From: Bacteroidia bacterium
Lineage (GTDB): Bacteria; Bacteroidota; Bacteroidia; Flavobacteriales; Flavobacteriaceae
Assembly: GCA_030427585.1 (NCBI GenBank)
Contig: JAUIBW010000002.1
Coordinates: 62,001 to 126,000 of the forward strand
DNA length: 64,000 nt
Direction: 5' to 3'
The stretch's first letter is position 1, and each line of letters begins with the position of its first letter. The notes under the pieces are model-generated. The model saw only the letters and a list, made by a program, of their open reading frames with translations. It did not search any database and was not told the DNA's origin. Shown piece by piece: positions 8,987 through 18,588 of the stretch. The position numbers were made by a program, and so were the translations under genes.

Positions 8987-11305
8987 TTATTTTAAAATAA
9001 ACTGTAATCTTCCTTGATTAATTAATTCCTGATGTGAAATAAAATAACTCTCATGTGCTTTTTCATTCACCAATACGGTATTAATAAAAGCTTCTTTTTC
9101 GGGAACATTAGAAGTGATTATAATCTTATCATTATTATAATATTCTCTATTTAAATGAATCGTTATTTTATCAAATTTTGGAGTACAAAACGTATATATC
9201 GGTTGTGCAGGTGAAACAGGATATATCCCCATCATCGAAAATATAGCCCATGCAGACATAGTACCTGTATCATCATTTCCTGGTAGCCCATCTGGAGCAT
9301 TTTTATAATATTCTTCTAATAAGGTGTTGACTGTCTTCTGCGTTCTCCATTCCTCTCCTTTTACATAATTAAACAAAAACGGATATGCTATATCAGGCTC
9401 ATTTGCCATATCGTATTGCTTATCATCAAATACTTTTTGTAACTGATTTAAAAAGTTTTTATCTCCTCCCATAAGGGTTTTTAATCCAGAAATATCGTGT
9501 GGTACCATAAAAGTATATTGCCATGCATTTCCTTCTATAAACCCAGGGTTTTTTACAAAATTAGCTCCTGTATCTGGATCGTAAGGAGATAGCCAGGTAC
9601 CATCATCATTTTTAGGCCGTAATAATTTAAATTCTTTATCGAAAAGTTTTCTATAAGACAAAGAACGTCTTGTAAAACGATCATAATCATCTTCTTTGCT
9701 TAACGCTTTGGCTAACTGTGCTATAGCAAAATCTGTAATATTATATTCTTGTGTGGTAGATACTGATCCACTATTGGTTGTTTTCGTGGTTAGATATCCT
9801 TTGTCTATATAATCTTTAATTCCTGGGCGTAGTGGGTTATCATTTAATTGATCTGCACTTTTAAGCATGGCTTTATATGCGTTTTCAATATCAAAATCCT
9901 TAATTCCTTTTAAATAAGTATCTGCAATAATAATTCCTGCCGGATCTCCAACCATGGTTGTTGTTTCTGTTGCATTTAATTCCCACTTAGGCAACCATCC
10001 TGTTTCATCATAAATCTGCAACATACTCTTGATCATATCTGATTGTTGTTTTGGATATACCAAACTCATCAATTGATGTAAATTTCGATAGGTATCCCAA
10101 AGTGAAAAAACAGTATATCGCGTTCCTTCTGTTTTTAAAGTCTCCCTGGTTTTCATTTTAGGATATTCTCCATTTACATCATTTAGAGTGTTTGGGTGTA
10201 TAAGCGTATGATATAGGGCTGTATAGAATTTTATTTTATCCTCTTTTTTCCCTCCTTCTACTTCAATTTTTGACAAATATTGATTCCAGTCTTCTCTGGT
10301 TTCTTGTCGAATTTGATCAAAAGTCTTATCCGCAGTTTCTTTTTCTAAATTTTCTCTGGCATTCGCTATACTTACATACGAGATTCCTACTTTCATTTCT
10401 ACTTGTGTAGGGGCTTCAAAATGATATTTCATATATCCCCCAATACTATCTCCTACTACCTCTTTTGTGTACCCTTTCTTTATTCTTTCTTTTCCATTAT
10501 ACCCCATCCACTGTGCTTCAACCCCTTTGTATTTCTTTGGTTTTTTCCATACTCCAAATTCGTCTGCTGGTTTTGAAAATCGAGCTACAAAATACACCGG
10601 GTATGCTTCTTCGGGTTTATAATAACAAAACGACCCTACAGCACGTATTCCTTCAATTTCTGTTGAAGATACTATTTTGATCATTCCTCCTTGCTCATTG
10701 GTAAGCCCTAATCCCAGATTGAGCATTATATTAGACTCTCCTTTTGGAAAAGTGTATCTACTTACTCCCGTTCTGGTCGTAGCGGTTGTTTCTACTTTAA
10801 TAGTATACTTATCGAGCATATTAGAATAATAGCCTACTTCTGCAACTTCATTAGAATATGTACTACCATATAAAGAATGATCAGTTTCAATTGCTCCTGT
10901 GGTCGGCATTGCAAGAATCACGCCCAATTCAGGACATCCTACTCCGCTAAGGTTTACATGACTAAAACCCGTTAAATACTTATTTTCGTGAACATAAGGT
11001 GTAGAAAACCAACGACTATCTTTTTCTAAAGGAAGGTTTTGTTTTCCTGCTACATTAAAAGGGGATACACTTGCCATTCCTCGTACTGCAATTGGCCCGG
11101 GGTTGGTGGTTCCAAAATTAGATGTTCCGATAAACGGATTTACATATTGTGTATAGTCTTTGGTTTGGTCTGTTTTTGATACTTGTTTTTTTTCTAATAC
11201 CTCTATATCTTTTTTCTTCTTTTCTTCAGTACATGAAAAAAAAGTCAACAAACTAATTACTACTAATTGGAGTATATAATTTCTTTCAAAAACATTCAAA
11301 ATCAT
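8987..11305 (-). CDS. GH92 alpha-mannosidase (lipoprotein)
   Basis: This 772-residue protein belongs to GH92, calcium-dependent exo-alpha-mannosidases acting mostly on alpha-1,2, 1,3, 1,4 or 1,6 mannose linkages. It opens with a lipobox-like TFFSC and YVNPFIGTSNFGTTNPGP. The catalytic domain carries the acid-bearing EGNAWQYTFMVPHD motif and GNDDTGTMSAWAIFSMMGIYP near the C-terminus. The N-terminal HVNLSGVGCPELG replaces the HTHLTGTG-type loop of the two other canonical copies, suggesting a different mannose linkage. It is one of four GH92 genes in the locus and lies 16 bases from the next one upstream. Confidence 0.94.
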   Translation of the reverse strand: MILNVFERNYILQLVVISLLTFFSCTEEKKKKDIEVLEKKQVSKTDQTKDYTQYVNPFIGTSNFGTTNPGPIAVRGMASVSPFNVAGKQNLPLEKDSRWFSTPYVHENKYLTGFSHVNLSGVGCPELGVILAMPTTGAIETDHSLYGSTYSNEVAEVGYYSNMLDKYTIKVETTATTRTGVSRYTFPKGESNIMLNLGLGLTNEQGGMIKIVSSTEIEGIRAVGSFCYYKPEEAYPVYFVARFSKPADEFGVWKKPKKYKGVEAQWMGYNGKERIKKGYTKEVVGDSIGGYMKYHFEAPTQVEMKVGISYVSIANARENLEKETADKTFDQIRQETREDWNQYLSKIEVEGGKKEDKIKFYTALYHTLIHPNTLNDVNGEYPKMKTRETLKTEGTRYTVFSLWDTYRNLHQLMSLVYPKQQSDMIKSMLQIYDETGWLPKWELNATETTTMVGDPAGIIIADTYLKGIKDFDIENAYKAMLKSADQLNDNPLRPGIKDYIDKGYLTTKTTNSGSVSTTQEYNITDFAIAQLAKALSKEDDYDRFTRRSLSYRKLFDKEFKLLRPKNDDGTWLSPYDPDTGANFVKNPGFIEGNAWQYTFMVPHDISGLKTLMGGDKNFLNQLQKVFDDKQYDMANEPDIAYPFLFNYVKGEEWRTQKTVNTLLEEYYKNAPDGLPGNDDTGTMSAWAIFSMMGIYPVSPAQPIYTFCTPKFDKITIHLNREYYNNDKIIITSNVPEKEAFINTVLVNEKAHESYFISHQELINQGRLQFILK

Positions 11306-11321
11306 TGTTTTAGGTATTTTT

Positions 11322-13658
11322 CTAATTCTTACTCAAAGAGTATGGGGTTGATTCTTCCTTATTTGCCCAATTTTTATTTGGAGTATTTGTCATTTTGAAA
11401 TCTAAACGACCGCTCTTTTGAATTACTTCATAATCTAAATAGCTATTATGATATGTTTTTCCGTTTAACGAAGCTGATTCGATGTAAACATTCTCCTGAT
11501 TATTTTCTGGAGCATTAATTACAAATTCATTTCCATTTTCTAATGTAATTGTAGCTTTCTTAAACAATGGACTTCCTATTACATATTGGTTCACTCCTGG
11601 AGTAACCGGATAAAAACCAAGTGCACTAAAAACATACCAGGCAGAAGTTTGACCATTATCCTCATCTCCACAATATCCATCTGGTGTTGCAGCATACAGT
11701 TTAGTTAATACTTCTCGTATTTTTTCTTGAGTTTTATACGCCGCATTAGCATAATTGTAGAGGTAAATCATATGTTGGATAGGTTGATTACCATGGGCAT
11801 AATTGCCCATATTTACAATTTGCATTTCTCTAATTTCATGGATTGTAAATCCGTAATAGGAAGCGTCGAATTCTGGCGGCATATTAAACACATGGTCCAA
11901 TTGCTTTTCGAATTCGGGTTTTCCTCCCATCAATTGAATCAAACCTTCTATGTCATGAAAAACAGACCATGTATAATGTAAACTATTACCTTCGGTAAAG
12001 GCGTCTCCCCATTTTAAAGGGTTAAAAGGCGATTGAAAACTACCATCTTTGTTCTTACCTCTCATTAATTTAGTAGTAGGATCAAACAAATTTTTATAGT
12101 TTTTGGATCGCTCATAGAATGTTTTTGCGATCTCTTTTTTTCCTAGTTTTTCTGCCATTTTAGCAATGGTAAAATCTGCATATGCATATTCTAAGGTTCT
12201 TGCTGCATTTTCGTTTATATTAACATCATACGGAACATATCCTAGTTTGTTATAATAATCAATCCCTTCTCTTCCTACAGAACGGATTTCTTTGCCATTA
12301 GACAAGGGACGTCCTTCTGATGTTGTCGCATTTTTGAGGATTGCCTGAAATAATGTTTCTACATCCATATTAGAGACTTCTTTTAAAAATGCGTCTGCTA
12401 TTATGGGTGCCGAATTAGAACCAATCATACAATCTCTATGTCCCGGGCTAGCCCATTCGGGAAGCCATCCTGATTCCTTATAGGTATTAGCTAATCCTTC
12501 CATTATATGCCCATTCAATTCGGGATACATCATGTTGAAAAAAGGAAACACTGCTCTGAAAGTATCCCAAAATCCATTATCGGTAAACATATAACCCGGC
12601 AATACTTTCCCATTATATGGACTATAGTGTACAATCTCATTCTTTTCATTGAACTCATAAAACTTCCTTGGAAAAAGTAATACTCTATATAAACAGGAAT
12701 AAAAAGTTTTGATATGATCTAAATTATCATCTTCGACCTTAATTTTACGTAATTCTTTTTCCCAGGCCTTTTTTGCCTTTATTTGAGTCTGTTGAAATGT
12801 ATCGTTTCCTATTTCCCGATTTAAATTTAGTTGTGCTTGTTCTGGACTAATAAAAGATGATGCTACTTTTACATGTACCGTTTCTCCTTTTTTAGTTTCA
12901 AAACCTATTATCGCCCCTACATGCTCCCCTTCATTTTCTTTTGAATTTTCTATCAATTCCCAATCCTCTCCCCAGGTATGATTAATGTTAAAATCTTTAT
13001 CAAATTCGGCTACAAAATAATTATGAAAATTATCTGGAACGCCTCCACTATTATTTCTACAATACCCTATTATCTTGCGTTCTTCTGGAATGATTTTTAC
13101 CATAGAACCTTTAAAAAAAGCATCCAACATAATATAGGATTGATCTGCTTTGGGAAAAGTAAATTTAAAATGTGCTGCTCTTTCGGTAGGTGTAACCTCT
13201 GCTACTACATCATAATCTGCCAGATATACCTTATAATGATATGGTTTTACAGTTTCTGCTTTATGAGAGAACCAGGAGGCTCTTTCATCTTCTTTATACT
13301 TAAGATCTCCTGTTATAGCCATTACCGAAAATGCTGCATAATCGTTAATCCAGGGGCTTGGCTGATGTGTCTGTTTTATTCCTCTTATTTTATTCTCATC
13401 ATATTTATACGTCCATCCATCACCCATTTTTGAAGTCATGGGTGTCCAGAAATTCATTGCCCAGGGAGTAGCGATTGCAGGATAGGTATTACCATTAGAT
13501 AGGTCAAAAGCCGAGTCGGTTCCCATTAATGGGTTCACATAATCCACCATACTCTGTGTTAGAACGGTTTCTTTACTTTCTGTCTTTTCTATATTTTGTT
13601 CTTTACAGGATAGTATTGATATCACTATCAGACAACTCCATATTCGTCTACCTTTCAT
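11322..13658 (-). CDS. GH92 alpha-mannosidase (lipoprotein), variant substrate loop
   Basis: This 778-residue GH92 enzyme has the lipobox ISILSC. The family start YVNPLMGTDS is present, as are the acid region EGNSLHYTWSVFHD and the C-terminal CGDEDNGQTSAWYVFSALGFYP. The N-terminal substrate loop reads THQPSPWINDYAAF, unlike the THLTGTGAGD form, and the sequence around the acid is SLHYTW rather than AWQ. It therefore represents a different GH92 subgroup, probably with another linkage or aglycone preference. It is tightly spaced between the GH29 and the other GH92 gene, which suggests one transcript. Predicted location is the periplasm or outer membrane. Confidence 0.94.
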   Translation of the reverse strand: MKGRRIWSCLIVISILSCKEQNIEKTESKETVLTQSMVDYVNPLMGTDSAFDLSNGNTYPAIATPWAMNFWTPMTSKMGDGWTYKYDENKIRGIKQTHQPSPWINDYAAFSVMAITGDLKYKEDERASWFSHKAETVKPYHYKVYLADYDVVAEVTPTERAAHFKFTFPKADQSYIMLDAFFKGSMVKIIPEERKIIGYCRNNSGGVPDNFHNYFVAEFDKDFNINHTWGEDWELIENSKENEGEHVGAIIGFETKKGETVHVKVASSFISPEQAQLNLNREIGNDTFQQTQIKAKKAWEKELRKIKVEDDNLDHIKTFYSCLYRVLLFPRKFYEFNEKNEIVHYSPYNGKVLPGYMFTDNGFWDTFRAVFPFFNMMYPELNGHIMEGLANTYKESGWLPEWASPGHRDCMIGSNSAPIIADAFLKEVSNMDVETLFQAILKNATTSEGRPLSNGKEIRSVGREGIDYYNKLGYVPYDVNINENAARTLEYAYADFTIAKMAEKLGKKEIAKTFYERSKNYKNLFDPTTKLMRGKNKDGSFQSPFNPLKWGDAFTEGNSLHYTWSVFHDIEGLIQLMGGKPEFEKQLDHVFNMPPEFDASYYGFTIHEIREMQIVNMGNYAHGNQPIQHMIYLYNYANAAYKTQEKIREVLTKLYAATPDGYCGDEDNGQTSAWYVFSALGFYPVTPGVNQYVIGSPLFKKATITLENGNEFVINAPENNQENVYIESASLNGKTYHNSYLDYEVIQKSGRLDFKMTNTPNKNWANKEESTPYSLSKN

Positions 13659-13699
13659 CTTTTACTTTTTTACGTATTAATCTGCAATATCATCTATTG

Positions 13700-15052
13700 C
13701 TAATTTAACTCTACAGCATTTCCATGACCTCGATACAATTCTAATTCTCCTTCTAATTCTATCTCCAAAACAGTTACATAGGTATCTAAGTTTTCTTTTT
13801 TAGGAACTTCTATTCTTACAATTCCCGGAATATTGTTCCAAGATGCCCCTCCGTTTCGAACAAAAGATAATTCCTGATCTTTCCCGATTACTTTAATTGA
13901 CTTTATTTTATTTTGAATTCCTTTTAAAGAGATATAGTTTTTAGGTTCATTAAACAGGCATAAGTATAATTTTCTAGTATCCTTACTTAATAATGTGGGG
14001 CCATAAAAATGACCATATGGCAATCCTGCTTTAGTGCCAAAAACAACTTTTTTATGAGTATTAATCCAATTTCCCAGGGTTTCTAATCGTTCTTCCTGTT
14101 CTTTAGGAATTGTTCCGTCTGGTTTCATTCCAATATTAAGCAGTAAGTTTCCTCCTGAAGCTATTACCTCTACAAAAGTTCTAATAATCTGCGAAAATGG
14201 CTTGTAGTTCGTATCCGAAGGAAAATATCCCCAATTATCATTCATGGTCATACAAAATTCCCATGGACCTTTTGGTCTCATCACAGGAATCCCCTGTTCG
14301 GGAGTACTATAATCTCCATGTGTTTTTAGGCGAGAATTTACAATAGTTTTAGGGTTCCAGGATAGTAATGAATCTTTTAAAGATTGTGCTCTCCATTCTT
14401 CACTCGATTTTTCCCAATCTCCATCAAACCAATATAAATCAGGCCGATATCGATCACTTAGTTCCTTTAATTGTCCTTTATAAAATCTAACAAAACGCTC
14501 CCATCTTGTTAAGTTCTCTAATCCTTTTTGAGGGTAGTCATTTTTAGTATCTGGCCTAGAAAATACAACATCATAATCTGGATGCGACCAATCGCATAAA
14601 GAATAGTATAATCCTACTTTTAACCCTTCTTTTCGTAGTGCTTCGACATATGGCTCTATCAAATCTCTATTTGCAGGTGTTTTTTCTTTAACATTTAGAG
14701 TACTGTATTGGGTGTCCCACAAAGAAACTCCATCATGATGTTTCGTCGTCATTACAGCATATCTTGCTCCTGTTTTTTTAAACAGTTTAGCCCATTTTAC
14801 CGGATCATAATGTTTTGCAGTAAACCCTTCGCCTTGTTTCATGTATTCTTCGTAGGAGATTTTTTTATGATATAAGGACCAGGATTCTGCTATTCCATTT
14901 ACGCCATAATATCCCCAATGAATAAATATGCCTAGTTTAGCGTCTTCAAACCATGCTAAACGATCTTTTTCTGTTGTTTTTTTGTTTTGTGCAACTATCA
15001 GATTTCCGATACTCAACAAAACAAGCATGCAAATTGTTCTTATGGGTTTCAT
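13700..15052 (-). CDS. GH29 alpha-L-fucosidase, secreted
   Basis: This 450-residue protein has a Sec signal peptide ending near residue 21 (LIVAQ). GH29 hallmarks are FIHWG (residues 43-47), TTKHHDG (102-108), the nucleophile Asp in LYWFDGDW (about D210), and a C-terminal beta-sandwich. The family removes terminal or core alpha-fucose by a retaining mechanism. In this locus it would trim fucose from N-glycans, a step needed before a glycosylasparaginase can act on GlcNAc-Asn. It lies 28 bases from the GH20 gene and 42 from the next GH92. Linkage preference (alpha-1,2, 1,3/4 or 1,6) is not readable. Confidence 0.94.
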   Translation of the reverse strand: MKPIRTICMLVLLSIGNLIVAQNKKTTEKDRLAWFEDAKLGIFIHWGYYGVNGIAESWSLYHKKISYEEYMKQGEGFTAKHYDPVKWAKLFKKTGARYAVMTTKHHDGVSLWDTQYSTLNVKEKTPANRDLIEPYVEALRKEGLKVGLYYSLCDWSHPDYDVVFSRPDTKNDYPQKGLENLTRWERFVRFYKGQLKELSDRYRPDLYWFDGDWEKSSEEWRAQSLKDSLLSWNPKTIVNSRLKTHGDYSTPEQGIPVMRPKGPWEFCMTMNDNWGYFPSDTNYKPFSQIIRTFVEVIASGGNLLLNIGMKPDGTIPKEQEERLETLGNWINTHKKVVFGTKAGLPYGHFYGPTLLSKDTRKLYLCLFNEPKNYISLKGIQNKIKSIKVIGKDQELSFVRNGGASWNNIPGIVRIEVPKKENLDTYVTVLEIELEGELELYRGHGNAVELN

Positions 15053-15079
15053 TTTATTTTTTTTTCAAATCATTAATTA

Positions 15080-17401
15080 TCAGTTGATTAAAATTTCATC
15101 TATAAATAACCAGGTATCTCCTCCTCTTGGGTTTTCTTTTAGGTTTTCTATCTTCACTTTAATAAATCTTGCGGTATGTTTTTCTACATTAATTTTGAAA
15201 TCTTTTAATTCAATATTAGCATTATCAGCATAGGGTCGTTTTACTTCTCCTGCTTTTTTGAAATCTTTTCCATCTATTCCCGTAAACACTTCTATTACAA
15301 CCGGAAAATATATTCCCGGACCTTGGTTTTCCATGGATCCAACAATTACCTGGTTTATGGTATCTTCTTTTTTAAGATCTATGATAATTTCCATATCATC
15401 CTTTAACCATGCTTGCCATTGCCCATCCCGAAAGTTTTTGGTTCCTCTTAATGTATTTACCAATGTAGATTCTCCTGTTCCTTTATATCGATAATTATAA
15501 GGAATAGTATACAATACATTACCTGCCACTCCTTTATGAAATACAATGGTATCCCGAAAAACTTTGCCAATTGGTGTATTCTCTTTAAACATTGACGCTT
15601 TAACTATTGTGGTCTTGGTTAATACAATAGGATTCTCATATTTAACAGGAGTATCTTCTAATCTACTATCGCTTAACGCATATCGTATATCTGCATTTGT
15701 ATATTCGTTTTGTAGTGTTAACGAAACCGATTTCTTTTCTAAATTTGTCTCGACTTCTGGTCGTATTAGATACGAGCTCTTTGCATAATTAATTCCTAAA
15801 TATTCATATCGCTGAAACATACTGGTAATTCTATTTGAAAAATCATCCCAATCTCTCTGGTTTTTGGCGCTCCATACCGCTTCTGATAAGGCAGCTAATC
15901 GCGGGTAAATCATATACTGTGAATGTTCTTTTGTAGGGATATATTCTGACCACAAATTAGCTTGCCCACCAAGCACATGATTCGCTTCTTCTGTTGTCAT
16001 CGAGTCTACAATGGGATCAAACTGATATACTTTGCTTAATGGCAGATATCCCCCAATTGCTAAAGGTTCTTCATTTTGAGGTCCCTGGTAATAATCAAAA
16101 TAACAGTGTGAGTTAGGGGTCATCACTACATCATGTCCTTGCTCAACAGCCTCTAACCCTCCTTTTACACCTCGCCAACTCATTACAGTAGCATCTGGTG
16201 CTAATCCTCCTTCTAAAATCTCATCCCAGCCTATTAATTTTTTTTCATGAGCGTTTATAAATTTCTCTATTCGTTTTATAAAATAGCTTTGCAATTCTTC
16301 TTCGTTTTGTAATCTCTCTACTGCTATTCGTTTTTGACAATGCTGGCATTTCTCCCAATTGGTTTTAGTCGCTTCATCTCCACCTATATGTATATATTTT
16401 GAAGGAAATATTTCCATAACCTCTACCAATACATCTTCTAAAAAAGTAAACGTACTTTCTTTTCCTGCGCAGTATATATCTGTAATTGGCCAAACTCCGC
16501 CTGACGGTACTCCTATAGGGTTTTCTTTACAAGATAAATGAGGATATGCAGCAATGGCACTCGAAACGTGCGCTGGCATTTCTATTTCGGGAATAATTTC
16601 TATATTTTTAGACTGTGCATATTTAACTATTTCTTGCAATTCTTCCTGTGTCAAAAAACCACCGTACGTCCCTTTATCTTCGGCTTTTACAGGTAATCTG
16701 GCATTCCAATGCAAGTTCTCCTGATCTACTCTCCATCCCCCAACCTCTGTAAGCTTTGGGTATTTTTTTATTTCTATTCGCCATCCCTGGTCATCAACTA
16801 GATGTAAGTGCAACACATTCATTTTATGCATGGCTAAACCATCTATTACTTGTTTGATGTAATCTTTATCAAAAAAATGACGAGAGATATCTAGCATTAA
16901 CCCTCTCCACTTAAAACGGGGACCGTCTTTAATTTCTACATTCGGAATTTCCCAGGTTCTATGTTCTAATTTAGTTTTGCTTTCTATCTCTGGAGGTAGC
17001 AATTGACGTATTGTTTGTATTGCATACGAAAAACCTGATAAGCTACTTGCCATAATCATAATTTTATTTTTGGTTACTACAAGTTCGTATGCTTCTCGTT
17101 TCAAATCTTTATTAACTACAAAAGCAACATAATTGTCCTTAGGGTTTTCTTTTACAATAGATAAATCCCAACCTGCTACAGTCCTAAATTTGTTTGTTAA
17201 AACCTGAGCTATTTCTTTTTGTACATCCTCTGTAATACTAAATTTGGTACTCTTATTAAACACAAAAAAACCTGGGTTACACTTTACCATTTCAGGTTTC
17301 GGAATTATGCTAATATCCTCCTCTGAATATATCTTCTCTTCGGGTGTTTTACATCCTATACTTAGCAGAATCATCAAATAAAAAATAGTCTTTCTTATCA
17401 T
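15080..17401 (-). CDS. GH20 beta-N-acetylhexosaminidase (lipoprotein)
   Basis: This 773-residue protein has the lipobox MILLSIGC (Cys17). A GH20b N-terminal domain (about 30-150) is followed by a (beta/alpha)8 barrel with the substrate-assisted catalytic pair Asp342-Glu343 in HIGGDEATK and LHLHLVDDQGWR upstream. Past about residue 560 lies a chitobiase/hexosaminidase C-terminal-like region, then a discoidin-like (F5/8 C, CBM32-type) domain with RDGQWQAW. It would release terminal GlcNAc or GalNAc from N-glycan antennae, or act on the chitobiose core after other steps. It is co-directional and closely spaced with GH29 and the glycosylasparaginase gene. Confidence 0.95.
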   Translation of the reverse strand: MIRKTIFYLMILLSIGCKTPEEKIYSEEDISIIPKPEMVKCNPGFFVFNKSTKFSITEDVQKEIAQVLTNKFRTVAGWDLSIVKENPKDNYVAFVVNKDLKREAYELVVTKNKIMIMASSLSGFSYAIQTIRQLLPPEIESKTKLEHRTWEIPNVEIKDGPRFKWRGLMLDISRHFFDKDYIKQVIDGLAMHKMNVLHLHLVDDQGWRIEIKKYPKLTEVGGWRVDQENLHWNARLPVKAEDKGTYGGFLTQEELQEIVKYAQSKNIEIIPEIEMPAHVSSAIAAYPHLSCKENPIGVPSGGVWPITDIYCAGKESTFTFLEDVLVEVMEIFPSKYIHIGGDEATKTNWEKCQHCQKRIAVERLQNEEELQSYFIKRIEKFINAHEKKLIGWDEILEGGLAPDATVMSWRGVKGGLEAVEQGHDVVMTPNSHCYFDYYQGPQNEEPLAIGGYLPLSKVYQFDPIVDSMTTEEANHVLGGQANLWSEYIPTKEHSQYMIYPRLAALSEAVWSAKNQRDWDDFSNRITSMFQRYEYLGINYAKSSYLIRPEVETNLEKKSVSLTLQNEYTNADIRYALSDSRLEDTPVKYENPIVLTKTTIVKASMFKENTPIGKVFRDTIVFHKGVAGNVLYTIPYNYRYKGTGESTLVNTLRGTKNFRDGQWQAWLKDDMEIIIDLKKEDTINQVIVGSMENQGPGIYFPVVIEVFTGIDGKDFKKAGEVKRPYADNANIELKDFKINVEKHTARFIKVKIENLKENPRGGDTWLFIDEILIN

Positions 17402-17472
17402 TGTGTGGTATTTTTATTTATGGTGTGGTTACTTTGGGTTATTTAGCTTAAATCAAAAAGAGATCTTCACTT

Positions 17473-18489
17473 TTAATTTTCCCAGGCCATTTTAAAGGGT
17501 GCATCTTCTAATCTATTTCCTTTTTCTTTATCGTTTATGGCATAATTAAAGCCCGATCTTAGACTATACCCTCCATATTCTCCATTTTTATTTAATGCTA
17601 TGAATCCCACCTGAAGGTATTCCATATCTTTATGGTTTTTGTGTTTATTATAGATGCGCTCTACAATTTCTTTACAAGCTTCGGCAGGAGATTTTCCCTG
17701 GCGCATTAATTCTACAACCATAGCACTTCCTGCTGTACGAATAACAGCTTCTCCCAAACCTGTTGCAGCCGCTGCTCCAACCTCATTATCCAGAAATAAT
17801 CCAGCTCCGATTATCGGAGAATCCCCTACTCTTCCATGCATTTTCCAGGCTGCACCACTGGTAGTACAGGCTCCTGATATATTTCCATCTTCATCTAATG
17901 CTAACATACTTATCGTATCATGGTTTTCGATATTTATTACAGGCTTATAATTAGATTTCTGTAACCACTCTTCATAAGCTTTTTTGGTTTCTGGAGTTAA
18001 TAAATTTTCTTTTTCAAATCCTTGATCTAAAGCAAATTGCAACGCTCCCTGACCGGTTAACATAACATGAGGTGTTTCTTCCATCACTTTTCGAGCTACG
18101 GATATAGGGTGTTTGATATGTTGTAAAAAGGATACGGCTCCACAATTACTATTATGATCCATAATACAAGCATCCAGAGTGACATTACCTTCTCTATCAG
18201 GAAATCCTCCTATCCCAACACTTTGGTTTTTGGGGTCTGCTTCTGTTACTCGTACTCCTTGTTCTACTGCATCCAATGCATTCCCTCCTTTACTTAATAT
18301 TTTCCATGCTTCGTCATTGGCTGCAACACCATGATTCCAGGTAGAAATAACAATGGGCTTTAAACTCTTTTTAATTTCTTTTTCTTCCTTAACGATAACT
18401 GTTTCCTCCTTTTTTTCATTGGTTTTACAACCAAAAGTTGTTAGTATTAAAAAAAGTGATACGTAGTAATGCTTAGTGTTAATTTTCAT
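17473..18489 (-). CDS. Glycosylasparaginase (N4-(beta-GlcNAc)-L-asparaginase), lipoprotein
   Basis: This Ntn-hydrolase hydrolyses the amide between GlcNAc and asparagine. I chose the ATG at 18489 because it gives a proper lipoprotein signal (LILTTFGC, Cys21); the longer frame to 18543 runs into the conserved intergenic element. Autocatalytic cleavage is expected before Thr192 in NHDTISMLALD. Substrate-site motifs GACTTSGAAWKMHGRVGDSP and GAATATGxGE-like AAAATGLGE follow, typical of the lysosomal and Elizabethkingia enzymes. The family needs a defucosylated GlcNAc-Asn with free alpha amino and carboxyl groups, which fits the neighbouring fucosidase and implies prior proteolysis. Mature length is normal. 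Confidence 0.94.
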   Translation of the reverse strand: MKINTKHYYVSLFLILTTFGCKTNEKKEETVIVKEEKEIKKSLKPIVISTWNHGVAANDEAWKILSKGGNALDAVEQGVRVTEADPKNQSVGIGGFPDREGNVTLDACIMDHNSNCGAVSFLQHIKHPISVARKVMEETPHVMLTGQGALQFALDQGFEKENLLTPETKKAYEEWLQKSNYKPVINIENHDTISMLALDEDGNISGACTTSGAAWKMHGRVGDSPIIGAGLFLDNEVGAAAATGLGEAVIRTAGSAMVVELMRQGKSPAEACKEIVERIYNKHKNHKDMEYLQVGFIALNKNGEYGGYSLRSGFNYAINDKEKGNRLEDAPFKMAWEN

Positions 18490-18588
18490 CTGTTCTTTTT
18501 TTATTGTTCTTTTAATTGTCAAATGGAATTCACCACCGATCATATCGGTTGGTATTAACCTAATAATTATGGCTCATTTCATAATCAA
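18490..18588 (-). repeat. Intergenic leader element, copy B (GH92-glycosylasparaginase spacer)
   Basis: This copy shares ATGGAATTCACCA (18523-18535), a GTTGG block, and a block at 18567-18585 identical to copy A at 18 of 19 positions. It also carries an imperfect inverted repeat (ACCACCGAT / ATCGGTTGGT around CAT) that copy A lacks. It starts at the stop codon of the GH92 gene and runs to the start codon of the asparaginase gene. Confidence 0.75.

Noticed and set aside
12978..13433. Plus-strand frame of about 150 codons inside a GH92 gene
   Set aside because: Its composition is that of reversed coding sequence (Ile, Phe and Cys-rich), and the minus-strand gene is fully supported.
17473..18543. 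Longer glycosylasparaginase start at 18543
   Set aside because: The extra residues come from the conserved intergenic element and would hide the lipoprotein signal. The ATG at 18489 gives a proper lipobox.
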